Shown here piece by piece: positions 32,792 to 41,423 of a stretch of 54,218 nucleotides of DNA. Source of the DNA: Planctomycetota bacterium (GTDB lineage: Bacteria > Planctomycetota > JAJSAM01 > JAJVHW01); assembly GCA_021414065.1 (NCBI GenBank), contig JAIOPE010000169.1, forward strand, positions 1 through 54,218, written 5' to 3'. The position numbers and the translations under genes were made by a program. The notes beneath the pieces were generated by a model, which worked only from the letters and a program-made list of their open reading frames with translations, searched no databases and was not told the origin of the DNA. Position 1 is the first letter of the stretch; each line of letters begins with the position of its first letter.

Positions 32792-34095
32792 AGGACCCCA
32801 CGCAGAACTCAGCGCGCCGCGTCTTCAGCCGCGGCTCAATGACCCGCCGGAAGTTCCTCCGGACCTCCACCGCCGCGGCGGCCGCCGCCGCCCTGACGAC
32901 GGCCCTGCCGGTCCGTGGCGCGACGAGGTTCTCGGGGCTCGTCTCCCCAGCCCGCGCCGCAGGAGCCCCGCGCATCCTCGTCATGCTCCGCCTCTACGGC
33001 GGGAACGACGGGCTGAACACGGTCGTGCCGTACCAGACCGGGGCGTACTACGACAACCGTCCGGCGCTCGCCGTTCCTTCGAACCAGGTGCTCGCGATCG
33101 ACGGGAACCTCGGCCTGCACCCGCGCATGACCGAGCTGAAGACGCACTTCGACGCGAACCGCCTCGCGATCGTCCAGTCGGTCGGCTACTCGCCCGCGAA
33201 CCTCTCCCACTTTCGCAGCGAGCTCATCTGGCAGTCAGCCGACGTGAACGTGGCCGAAACCGGCTGGGTGGGCCGCTACCTCGACACGCTGGCGCCCGTC
33301 GGCGACTCCGAGGTGCGCGCGGTGGACGTGTCGTACTCGCTGGATCCCGTGTTCCTCAGCAACCACGCGAACGTGTTCGCGTTCCCCGGCGTGGACGACA
33401 TCTACTTCCCGACCGACGGCTACCACTACGAGGAGGAGCAGCAGAAGCGCGACCTCTTCGAGCGGCTCTCGCTCGAACCGCGCGCGGCAGGCTCGGCGGC
33501 GGAGACGCTTGCGAGCGGCGGGTACGTGCTCTCACGCAACATGGACAAGTACCGCGGGATCTCGGTGCTGGATCAGCCGACGATCGACCGGTTCCCGGCT
33601 TCGGACCTGGGCAACTCCCTCCGCAACGTCGCCCGCATGATCCGGGCCCGCGGCCGGAGCGAGATCGTCTCGGGCGTGTTCCAAGTGGGGATCGACGGCT
33701 TCGACACGCACTCGGACCAGAACTCCGCGGGCGGCCACCCAGACCTCTGGGGCGACATCTCGAAGTCGCTCGACGCATTCCACGGCGCTCTCGGCGACAT
33801 CGGCGCGGCCGACGACGTGATCGTGCTCGTCTGGTCCGAGTTCGGGCGCCGCGTCGAGGAGAACGGGAGCGACGGCACCGACCACGGCACCGCGGCGCCG
33901 GTGTTCGTCTTCGGGAACGCCGTGCGCGGCGGACTCTACGGCCCGAACCCGAACCTCGCGGACCTCGACGCCGACGACAACCTGAAGCACGCGATCGACT
34001 TCAGGCAGGTCTACTCGACGATCCTGACGTCGTGGCTCTCGGCCGACGCGCAGCAGATCCTCGGCGGCACGTACGCGCCGGTTCCGTTCCTCTGA
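32788..34095 (+). CDS. DUF1501 family Tat-exported protein
   Basis: This 435-residue protein has a twin-arginine signal (TRRKFLRTSTAAAAAAAL), so it is folded before export. The mature part has DUF1501 landmarks: LVMLRLYGGNDGLNTVVPY near its start, SHFRSELIW, then GIDGFDTHSDQ, then VLVWSEFGRRVEENGSDGTD and HGTAAPVFVFG near the end. The fold is related to the alkaline-phosphatase/sulfatase superfamily, and the Asp/His residues of the last motifs could bind metal. It overlaps the DUF1800 gene (ATGA). Its stop codon abuts the stop of the convergent feoB with no gap. The substrate is not established. Confidence 0.92.
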   Translation: MKDPTQNSARRVFSRGSMTRRKFLRTSTAAAAAAALTTALPVRGATRFSGLVSPARAAGAPRILVMLRLYGGNDGLNTVVPYQTGAYYDNRPALAVPSNQVLAIDGNLGLHPRMTELKTHFDANRLAIVQSVGYSPANLSHFRSELIWQSADVNVAETGWVGRYLDTLAPVGDSEVRAVDVSYSLDPVFLSNHANVFAFPGVDDIYFPTDGYHYEEEQQKRDLFERLSLEPRAAGSAAETLASGGYVLSRNMDKYRGISVLDQPTIDRFPASDLGNSLRNVARMIRARGRSEIVSGVFQVGIDGFDTHSDQNSAGGHPDLWGDISKSLDAFHGALGDIGAADDVIVLVWSEFGRRVEENGSDGTDHGTAAPVFVFGNAVRGGLYGPNPNLADLDADDNLKHAIDFRQVYSTILTSWLSADAQQILGGTYAPVPFL

Positions 34096-36357
34096 TCAGA
34101 AGCCCAGCAACAGCCCCGTCTGGTACACGACGAGACTCGCGACGTACGCGAGCACCGTCATCGCGCCGAAGATGCCGGCGGGCCACTTCCACCCGCCGGT
34201 CTCGCGCTTCAACACCGCGAGCGTGGACATGCACTGCATCGCGAGGATGTAGAAGACGCAGAGCGAGATCCCGGCGAGCGGCGAGTAGACGGCGCGGCCG
34301 TCCGGCCAACGCTCGCCGCGGAGACGGTCTTGGAGGTCGGCGCTCTCTTCGTCCACGTCCTCGCCCGCGGCGTAGATCACGCCGAGCGTGGAGACGAACA
34401 CCTCGCGGGCGGCGAACGACCCGAGGATGCCGACGCCGATCTTCCAATCGAACCCGAGCGGCTTCAGCGCGGGTTCGATGCCCTTGCCGAGTCGCCCGAG
34501 GTACGACTGCTCGCGCCGTTCGGCGGACTCGAGGTTGCCGAGCGCGGCGAGTTCGTGGGTCAGCCGGTCGATCTCTTCCGCTGGAGCGTTCCGCTCGACC
34601 GCGGCGGCGACGGCGGATTCGAGGGGCTTCGCCTCGGCGGCGAAGTCGCGGGAGAGCGTCACGTCGCGCGGGAAGGTGAGGAGCGTCCAGAGCCCGAGAG
34701 AGAGCACGAAGATCGTCGGTCCGGCGCCGGAGACGAACGCCCACGTGCGACGTGCCACGTTACGGCCGACGTTCCGGAACACGGGCACGCGGTACGGAGG
34801 GAGTTCGAGGAGCAGCGGCGTGCGGCCGCCCTTCAGCACCGTGCGGCGCAGCGCGCTCGACGCCACGAGCGCCACGCCGATCCCGAGCAGGTACATCGAG
34901 ATGACGACCGCCGGCCCGACCCACCACGACGCCCCGGCGAACGCGACGGCCACCACAAGCAGATAGACGGGCATGCGCGCGGAGCACGACATGAGCGGCA
35001 TCACGGCCATCGCGACGAGACGGTCGCGGAAGTTGCTCATCGTGCGGGTGGACATGATCCCGGGGATCGCGCAGGCGAATCCGGAGAGCATCGGCAGGAA
35101 GGCGCGGCCGGGGAGCCCGAACCGTCCCATCGTCTTGTCGAGCAGGAACGCCGCCCGCGCGAGGTACCCGGTGTCGTCGAGCATCTCGAGCATCACGAAG
35201 AAGATGGCGATCTGAGGGACGAAGACGAGGAAGTTGCCCATCCCCGCGACGACGCCCGCACGGAGGAAGTCGCCGAAGAGCCCGCCGCCCGAGACGTCGA
35301 ATGCCCAGGAACCCACAGCGTCAAGCCCGGACGACAACGGATCGACGATCACCTGCGCCCACGAGAAGATCGCCACGAACACGACTGCGAAGATCGCGAC
35401 GAGCGCGATGGACCCCGACACCGGATGGAGGAGCAGGTGGTCGAGGGTGCGGCGCCAGCCGCCTTTCGTCGCGTCGGCGACGACGGCCCCGTCGAGCACG
35501 CGCGCGATCGCCGCGTACCGGGCGGTCGCGAGGGCCGCAGCAACGTCCACGCCCGACGCCGCGAGTCGCGCGCGCGATTCGCGGACCCGGCCGGCGGCCG
35601 CCGCGCGCCCGGTGCGACCAAGCAGTTGCAGGAGATCGTCGGCGGCGGCTTCGGAGACGAGCGCCCGCGCGATTCCGCCCGGCCCTGCGTGCAGCGATCC
35701 GCGCAGGTCGCCCACGACGTCGGCGAGTTCGGCCGCCTCGGCAACCGCGGCGGGCGGCAGGTCGAGCGCGAGCGGTTTCGGACGCTTGCCGCCCGCTGCG
35801 ACGGCCGCTGCGAGCGCGTCGCGGCCCTGCCCCGTGCGTCCGCACGTCGGGATGACGTCGATCCCGAGGCGCTGCGAGAGGAGCACCGCGTCGAGATGCA
35901 GGCCCGCCTCGAGGGCGAGGTCGCACTGGTTGAGCGCCGCGACGCACGGGCGTCCGAGTTCAAATGCCTGCGACGCGAGGAGCAGGTTGCGCTCGATGTT
36001 CGTCGCGTCGAGGACGAGGATCAGCACCTCGGGGATCGGGTCGCCCTGGACGTGCCCGAGGAGCGCGTCGCGGACGACGGCCTCGTCGGGTGAACGCGGG
36101 AGAAGGCTGTACGTGCCCGGCAGGTCCACCAGGTCGATCGTGCCGCCCTGCACGCGGAACGTCCCGACGATGCGCTCGACGGTCGTCCCGGGGTAGTTCG
36201 AGACCTTCTGGTGGAGGCCGGTCAGGGCGTTGAAGAGCGACGACTTCCCGACGTTCGGGTTGCCGACCAGTGCCACGCGACGTGGGCGGCGCACGACAGA
36301 CCCGATCGAGATGATCGAGGTCGTCCTGGGAGCGGGCGCAGCCGGGCCGTCGGTCAT
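34096..36357 (-). CDS. feoB: ferrous iron transporter FeoB
   Basis: This 753-residue inner-membrane Fe(II) transporter has an N-terminal G-protein domain, with G1 GNPNVGKSS at about 33-41, G3 DLPGTYSL and G4 NQCD. A helical spacer domain follows. The membrane core has two Gate regions with conserved FVPQIAIFFVMLEMLDDTGY and LPMLSGFACAIPGIMSTRT. C-terminal helices end the protein. The initiating ATG overlaps the feoA stop codon by four bases, so the two are translated together. A central insertion rich in Glu and Arg (ESAVAAAVERNAPAEEIDRL) lies before the last membrane part. This is a common anaerobic or low-oxygen iron route. Confidence 0.96.
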   Translation of the reverse strand: MTDGPAAPAPRTTSIISIGSVVRRPRRVALVGNPNVGKSSLFNALTGLHQKVSNYPGTTVERIVGTFRVQGGTIDLVDLPGTYSLLPRSPDEAVVRDALLGHVQGDPIPEVLILVLDATNIERNLLLASQAFELGRPCVAALNQCDLALEAGLHLDAVLLSQRLGIDVIPTCGRTGQGRDALAAAVAAGGKRPKPLALDLPPAAVAEAAELADVVGDLRGSLHAGPGGIARALVSEAAADDLLQLLGRTGRAAAAGRVRESRARLAASGVDVAAALATARYAAIARVLDGAVVADATKGGWRRTLDHLLLHPVSGSIALVAIFAVVFVAIFSWAQVIVDPLSSGLDAVGSWAFDVSGGGLFGDFLRAGVVAGMGNFLVFVPQIAIFFVMLEMLDDTGYLARAAFLLDKTMGRFGLPGRAFLPMLSGFACAIPGIMSTRTMSNFRDRLVAMAVMPLMSCSARMPVYLLVVAVAFAGASWWVGPAVVISMYLLGIGVALVASSALRRTVLKGGRTPLLLELPPYRVPVFRNVGRNVARRTWAFVSGAGPTIFVLSLGLWTLLTFPRDVTLSRDFAAEAKPLESAVAAAVERNAPAEEIDRLTHELAALGNLESAERREQSYLGRLGKGIEPALKPLGFDWKIGVGILGSFAAREVFVSTLGVIYAAGEDVDEESADLQDRLRGERWPDGRAVYSPLAGISLCVFYILAMQCMSTLAVLKRETGGWKWPAGIFGAMTVLAYVASLVVYQTGLLLGF

Positions 36358-36638
36358 GCTGCGACGACGGCGACCGGGACGCCCGGAGTCGAGGCGCACG
36401 ACGGCGCGTCGAGCACGACCTGGACGCACGCCGCCTCGTCACGGCGCACCGCGATCGACCCGCCCCGGACGCGCACGTGGATGGGCCCGCCGAACGCGGC
36501 CAGCGAGATCACTTCGACCCGCTGGCCGGGCGTGAAGCCGAGCTCGACCAGTCGCTCGCGGAGCAGGGGCTCGCCCTGGAGCGCCCGCACGAAGGCGACG
36601 CCGTGGACGCTCAGGGAGGAGAGAAACTGGGTCGGCAT
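36354..36638 (-). CDS. feoA: FeoA-like SH3-domain protein
   Basis: This 94-residue protein has the FeoA core: LRERLVELGFTPGQRVEVIS, then GGPIHVRVRGGSIAVRRDEA. That is the small SH3-like barrel that binds FeoB and modulates iron uptake. It lies immediately upstream of feoB with a four-base overlap. The ATG at 36638 was chosen; the nearest purine-rich stretch is about 14 nt upstream. A palindrome at 36658-36672 may be its operator. Confidence 0.92.
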   Translation of the reverse strand: MPTQFLSSLSVHGVAFVRALQGEPLLRERLVELGFTPGQRVEVISLAAFGGPIHVRVRGGSIAVRRDEAACVQVVLDAPSCASTPGVPVAVVAA

Positions 36639-36657
36639 GCGCTGGGTACGGCCTTTC

Positions 36658-36672
36658 TGAGATCGCGTCTCA
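36658..36672. promoter_or_regulatory. palindromic candidate operator upstream of feoA
   Basis: TGAGA-TCGCG-TCTCA forms perfect 5-bp arms 20 nt upstream of the feoA start. It does not match the classic Fur box or the DtxR/IdeR consensus closely. A repressor site for feoAB is inferred from position. Confidence 0.4.
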
Positions 36673-36918
36673 AGTGCCTGAACGTTACGGCGTCCACTGC
36701 GGGCGCCCAAGGATTCCGGCACGATGGACCGGGCGGCTCGCCGCCGTGTGATACTTGTCACGCCTGCATTGCGACGCGAGTCTCCATTCCGCGCCGCGCC
36801 CGGTGCGGCGCGGCGGCAACTGAGCGCCAGGGCTCGCGCGCTCCCGATCCGCCCATCCCGCACCGCGCCCTTGGAATCGAGCCGCGCAGGTCGTGCGCAC
36901 AGCGCAGACTTCCCCGCC

Positions 36919-38829
36919 ATGTCCAAGTCCCGGCTCGGCGTCCTCGCGATCGGCAGCAGCCTGGTCGTCGGCATCTCGACCGTGCTCCGCGCGGCGCTCC
37001 TCGTTCGCCACTGGGGCGACGTGGACCCGTCGATCCCGCGGCTCGCGGGGATCTTCGGGATCGGGCTGCTGTTCGACGCCGTCGTCTGCGTCTACGCGGC
37101 GCTGCCCGCCGCACTCGCGCTGCTCGTCGCGCCCGACCGCCTCGTGCGTGCGAGGTGGTTCCGCCCGGTGGTGTGCGTCCTCTGGGCGGCGTTCGTCTAC
37201 GTGAGCTTCTTCGGCGCGACCGCAGAGTGGACGTTCTGGGACGAGTTCGGCTCGCGCTTCAACTTCGTGGCGGTGGACTACCTCGTCTACACGAAGGAGG
37301 TCGTCGGGAACATCCGCGAGAGCTACCCGATGGAACTGATCCTCCCGGCGCTGCTCCTGCCGACGGCGTACGTCGCGTGGCGCACGTGGCGAGACGTCGC
37401 AGCGGAACTCGACGTGCCGACGACCTTCCGCGCGCGCCTCGTCCCCGTCGCCGGAATCGCCGCGGCCGCCGCGATTGCGATCGCGGCCGTGCCGGACGAC
37501 CTCGGCGACTTCAGCGGGAACCGCTGGGCGGACCAGCTCGCGCGGAACGGCGTGCACAGCCTCGTCGCCGCGTTCCGCAACAACCGCCTCGACTACGACG
37601 ACTTCTACGCGGTGCGCCCGGAGGCCGAACTGGTCCCCCGCCTGCGCGAACTCGTCGGGGCTCCTGCGGATCCGGCCGCAACCGACCTGACCCGCCACGT
37701 GACGGGCACGACGGACGGGCGGCGCCCGAACGTGGTCATCGTCTGCGTCGAGAGCCTCTCCGCCTGGTTCCTCGAGGAGTTCCAGGAAGAGGACACCGAA
37801 CCGCCCGGCCCGACGATCACGCCACGCCTCGACGTGCTGTCTGAGAGGAGCCTCTTCTTCACTCGTATGTACTCCACCGGAACCCGCACGGTGCGGGGCC
37901 TCGAAGCGCTCTCGCTCTCGTTCCCGCCGACGCCCGGCGCGTCGGTCGTGAAGCGTCCGGGCAACGAAGGGCTGTTCAGCGCAGGCTTCCTCTTCCGCGA
38001 CCGCGGGTACGACACCCGGTTCATCTACGGCGGCTACGGCTACTTCGACAACATGAACGCGTTCTTCGCCGGCAACGGTTTCGACGTGATCGACCGGACC
38101 GACCTCGCCGACTCCGAGATCACGTTCGGGAACGTCTGGGGAGTGTGCGACGAGGACCTCTTCGCGCGAACGCTGACGGAGTGCGACCGCTCGGCCGCCG
38201 CGGGGAAACCGTTCTTCCAGTTCCTGATGACGACGTCGAACCACCGCCCGTACACGTATCCGGACGGCCGGATCGCCGTGCCGTCAGGGACGAGTCGCGA
38301 GGGCGCGGTCGCGTACACCGACTACGCGATCGGCAAGTTCCTCGACGACGCAGCGTCGCACCCATGGTTCGAGAACACCGTGTTCGTGGTGGTCGCCGAC
38401 CACTGCTCACAGGCCCGCGGGAAGACGGAACTGCCCGTGAACCGCTTCCACATCCCGATGTGGGTCTACGCCCCGAAACTCGTTCCGCCGCGCCGCTGCG
38501 ACGACCTCTGCAGTCAGATCGACGCGATGCCCACGCTGCTCGGACTCCTCGGCTGGAGCTACGACAGTCGCTTCCTGGGTGTGGACGTCGTGCGCACGCC
38601 ACCCGGCCGGGCGCTCCTCGGGAACTACCTGCACCTCGGCCTCTACGACGGCGCGCGCCTCATCACCCTCGGACCCCACCGCGTCGTGACGATGGACGCG
38701 GTCACGCGGGGCGGCATGAACGTGACGCGGCAGACGGAGCCCGACCCGGCCCTCGCGCTCGACGCGATCACCTGGTTCCAGGGCGCCCACCACCTGCTCG
38801 AGACGGGGAAGCAGACGCGGATCAGGTAG
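36919..38829 (+). CDS. LTA-synthase-like sulfatase-superfamily membrane enzyme
   Basis: This 636-residue protein has five membrane helices in the first 200 residues, then a periplasmic alkaline-phosphatase/sulfatase domain (about 265-600). Metal and nucleophile sites are visible: VVIVCVESLSAW (metal Glu), FFTRMYSTGTRTVRGLEAL (catalytic Thr in STGTRT) and VVVADHCSQA (metal Asp/His). The layout matches LtaS-type enzymes that move phosphoglycerol from phosphatidylglycerol onto polymers or glycans. In a Gram-negative-type cell the product might be a phosphoglycerol-decorated periplasmic glucan or lipid. The ATG at 36919 was chosen because it starts the first helix; an upstream in-frame ATG at 36724 would add about 65 arginine-rich residues unlike the family. 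Confidence 0.9.
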   Translation: MSKSRLGVLAIGSSLVVGISTVLRAALLVRHWGDVDPSIPRLAGIFGIGLLFDAVVCVYAALPAALALLVAPDRLVRARWFRPVVCVLWAAFVYVSFFGATAEWTFWDEFGSRFNFVAVDYLVYTKEVVGNIRESYPMELILPALLLPTAYVAWRTWRDVAAELDVPTTFRARLVPVAGIAAAAAIAIAAVPDDLGDFSGNRWADQLARNGVHSLVAAFRNNRLDYDDFYAVRPEAELVPRLRELVGAPADPAATDLTRHVTGTTDGRRPNVVIVCVESLSAWFLEEFQEEDTEPPGPTITPRLDVLSERSLFFTRMYSTGTRTVRGLEALSLSFPPTPGASVVKRPGNEGLFSAGFLFRDRGYDTRFIYGGYGYFDNMNAFFAGNGFDVIDRTDLADSEITFGNVWGVCDEDLFARTLTECDRSAAAGKPFFQFLMTTSNHRPYTYPDGRIAVPSGTSREGAVAYTDYAIGKFLDDAASHPWFENTVFVVVADHCSQARGKTELPVNRFHIPMWVYAPKLVPPRRCDDLCSQIDAMPTLLGLLGWSYDSRFLGVDVVRTPPGRALLGNYLHLGLYDGARLITLGPHRVVTMDAVTRGGMNVTRQTEPDPALALDAITWFQGAHHLLETGKQTRIR

Positions 38830-38843
38830 ACCCGCGTCCCTGC

Positions 38844-38849
38844 TACCAT
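38844..38849 (+). promoter_or_regulatory. -10-like hexamer before the TPR-hydrolase start
   Basis: TACCAT ends 7 nt before the ATG at 38857 without a Shine-Dalgarno, the spacing expected for a leaderless mRNA. No clear -35 is seen. The preceding stop codon is only 27 nt upstream of the ATG, so read-through from the LTA-synthase-like gene is also possible. Confidence 0.35.
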
Positions 38850-38856
38850 CGGCTCC

Positions 38857-40077
38857 ATGCGCATTCGAACCGCCCTCGTCGCGTCGATCCTTCTCGCCGC
38901 CGCCCTCGTCGCGGGGTCCGCCGCGGAGTCGCGCGTGTGCCTCGCGGGCGACTCGCCCGAGAGTTGCGTCCCCGACCCGCGCGAAGCCGCCGCGAAACTC
39001 GAAGAGGAGATCAACGGACTCTTCGCCGAGAAGAAGTACGCCGAGGCCGCCGAGAAGTGCCGGGCGGAGATCGCCCTCGTCCCGACGGCTGCCAGCGCCC
39101 ACTACAACCTCGCCTGCGCGCTCGCGCGCCTGGGGAAGACGGACGACGCCCTCGCCGCGCTGAAGAAGTCCGCCGAACTCGGGTTCGATGACGCCGCGCA
39201 CGCGAAGGAAGACGCCGACCTCGCCTCGATCCGCGACGCGAAGGGGTTCGCCGCCATCCTCGAGATCTGCACGGCGAACGAGGCGAAGGCCGCCGTCGGG
39301 ACGTACGACCCCGGGTTCGACATGCCCGGGCTGAAGTCGGTCGAAGGGACGCCCGAGGGCGGGCTCCGTTGGCGGATGTACCTGTCGAAGACGGCCGACG
39401 CGGAACATCCGCAGCGGCTCATCGTCTGGCTCCACCCCTCGGGCGGGTCGATGAACGGCACCGTCGCCCAACTCGCAGCGAAGTGGTCCGAAGACGGCTT
39501 CGCCGTCTTGCTCCCGACGCAGAAGCGCTGGTCCGGCTGGTCCGAGGGCGACGTCCGGAAGCTCCTCGAGACGACGATCCCCGACGCTGCGAAGACGCCG
39601 GGCGTGGACGCGAAGAGGCCGGTCCTCGCAGGGTTCAGCGCGGGCGGCCAGGTCGCCCTGTCGCTGTGGCGGGAGGACGCGTCGCGCTTCGGCGGGCTGC
39701 TCGTCGATGCCGCCTACCCGATCGACATGGAGAAGTACGCCCAGGGCACGTCCACGGCGTTCGCCTTACCGAAGGGCGAAGCCGTGAAGAGCGTCCCGAT
39801 CTACGTTCTCGTGGGCGACAAGGACGGCGGCACGCGCCTCTGGACGCAGGTCGAAGCCGACTGGATCGCGGCCGGGGTTCCGCTGCACGTGAGGACCATC
39901 GCCGACGGGCGACACGAGTGGCTCCTCCGCGCCGACGAGGAGCCCGCGGTCCGCGCATGGCTGCGCGACGTCGCCGCAGGCAAGACCCCGGGAGCCGCAA
40001 CATCTCCGACGGCACCCGCCGCGCCGTCCCCCGCCGCGCCAACCGCGCCGACCGCGCCAAGCGCGCCGCCGAAGTAG
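38857..40077 (+). CDS. secreted TPR-alpha/beta hydrolase fusion
   Basis: This 406-residue protein has a signal peptide (MRIRTALVASILLAAALVAG). A short TPR-like region covers about 45-130 (ASAHYNLACALARLGKTDDA). The alpha/beta-hydrolase domain covers about 165-370. The oxyanion-side segment is IVWLHPSGGS, the nucleophile elbow GFSAGG at about 251-256, an acid likely Asp in GDKDGG and the His in DGRHEWLL. It resembles esterase/PHB-depolymerase-like or dienelactone-type hydrolases. The last 30 residues are Pro/Ala/Thr-rich and probably disordered. The substrate is unknown. The proximity to an LTA-synthase-like enzyme is suggestive only. Confidence 0.83.
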   Translation: MRIRTALVASILLAAALVAGSAAESRVCLAGDSPESCVPDPREAAAKLEEEINGLFAEKKYAEAAEKCRAEIALVPTAASAHYNLACALARLGKTDDALAALKKSAELGFDDAAHAKEDADLASIRDAKGFAAILEICTANEAKAAVGTYDPGFDMPGLKSVEGTPEGGLRWRMYLSKTADAEHPQRLIVWLHPSGGSMNGTVAQLAAKWSEDGFAVLLPTQKRWSGWSEGDVRKLLETTIPDAAKTPGVDAKRPVLAGFSAGGQVALSLWREDASRFGGLLVDAAYPIDMEKYAQGTSTAFALPKGEAVKSVPIYVLVGDKDGGTRLWTQVEADWIAAGVPLHVRTIADGRHEWLLRADEEPAVRAWLRDVAAGKTPGAATSPTAPAAPSPAAPTAPTAPSAPPK

Positions 40078-40126
40078 AGCACTCCGGTCACTGCGCGGGC
40101 GCCCCGCGGACACGAGACTCATCCCC

Positions 40127-41422
40127 ATGGACCCTGCCGCGCTCCCCGAGTTCCCGATCCGCGACTTCGCGATCGCGTTGTTCATCGGGGCGCTCGTCGG
40201 CATCGAGCGCGAGATGACGCAGTCGGGGCAACGGGGCCTCGCGGGCATCCGCACGTTCATGCTCTTCGCCCTGGTCGGAGCGGTGTCGGCGTGGCTCACG
40301 CGTGCGCTCGGCACGCCCTGGGTGTTCGTCTCCGGCGGGGTCTCGGTCGCGGCGCTCGTCGTCGCCGGGTATGTGTCGCAGATGCGCGAGCCGGACCACG
40401 CTCCGGGCCTGACGACGGAAGTCGCGGCGATGGCGGTGTACCTGCTCGCAGGGGCCGCGGTCCTCGGCTACCCGGAGATGGCCGTCGCGCTCGGAATCGC
40501 GACGTCGGCGATCCTCGCGTTCAAGCGCCCGATCCACGACCTCGTGGGCCGCATCGACAGCGACGACCTGTTCGCGGGGATCAAGCTCCTCATCGCAGCG
40601 TTCATCGTGCTTCCGCTCCTCCCCGACCGCGCGATCGACCCGTGGGGCGCCGTGAACCCGTGGAGCACGGGGCTCCTCGTGGTGCTGATCTCCGCGCTCT
40701 CGCTTGCCGGCTACGTCGCCGTGCGCGTGCTCGGGACGGCGCGGGGCTTCGCGGTGACGGGACTCCTCGGCGGTCTGGTCTCCTCCACCGCAGTCACGCT
40801 CGACTTCGCGCGGCGGAGCCGAGACGACGACACCGCCGGCCTCGACGACTCGATCGCCTCGGGCGTTCTCCTCGCGTGGGCCGTGCTGTTCCCCCGCATC
40901 GGCACGCTCGTCGTGATTCTCCACCCGCCGCTCCTCGACAGCCTGTGGCTGCCGCTCGCCGCGATGTGCGCCGGGGTGCTCGTGGTCGCCGCGTGGTGCG
41001 TGAGACGCAGCGGAGCCGTCCACCGGGGGGCGGCCGATGCCACCGCCGGCGTCGCGGCGACGGCGCACATCAAGAACCCGTTCCGGCTGACGGCGGCGGT
41101 GAAGTTCGCGCTGCTCTTCACCGGAGTCGTGCTCGTCGTGGCACTCGCCAAGACGTACCTGCCGACCCACGGAATCTACGCCGTCGCGGCGCTCGCGGGG
41201 ACGACCGACGTCGATGCGATCTCGCTCTCGATGGCCGACGACGCGCGTCGCGGCGGCGCGATCGGCGTGGCGGCAACGGCGATCCTGATCGCCATCGTCG
41301 CGAACACGCTCGTGAAGGCCGGGATCGCGTTCACCGTCGGGTCGCCTGGGCTCCGGAAGCGTGTCCTCGCGGGGACCGTGGCGAGCATCGTGGCGGGCGC
41401 GATCGCCTTGGTCCTCGGGTGA
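40127..41422 (+). CDS. MgtC/SapB-DUF4010 membrane protein
   Basis: This 431-residue integral membrane protein has about 12 predicted helices. The N-terminal half has the MgtC/SapB pattern: ALFIGALVGIEREMTQSGQRG, quoted in part, then AGIRTFMLFALVGAVSAWL, then LTTEVAAMAVYLLAG. The C-terminal half is DUF4010, with GLLGGLVSSTAVTLDFARRS and ALAGTTDVDAISLSM. The two halves are found fused in many bacteria. MgtC-type proteins affect magnesium homeostasis and envelope ATP/phosphate balance; transport of a specific ion is not proven here. Its TGA is one base from the convergent stop codon of the M64 gene. Confidence 0.9.
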   Translation: MDPAALPEFPIRDFAIALFIGALVGIEREMTQSGQRGLAGIRTFMLFALVGAVSAWLTRALGTPWVFVSGGVSVAALVVAGYVSQMREPDHAPGLTTEVAAMAVYLLAGAAVLGYPEMAVALGIATSAILAFKRPIHDLVGRIDSDDLFAGIKLLIAAFIVLPLLPDRAIDPWGAVNPWSTGLLVVLISALSLAGYVAVRVLGTARGFAVTGLLGGLVSSTAVTLDFARRSRDDDTAGLDDSIASGVLLAWAVLFPRIGTLVVILHPPLLDSLWLPLAAMCAGVLVVAAWCVRRSGAVHRGAADATAGVAATAHIKNPFRLTAAVKFALLFTGVVLVVALAKTYLPTHGIYAVAALAGTTDVDAISLSMADDARRGGAIGVAATAILIAIVANTLVKAGIAFTVGSPGLRKRVLAGTVASIVAGAIALVLG

Positions 41423-41423
41423 T

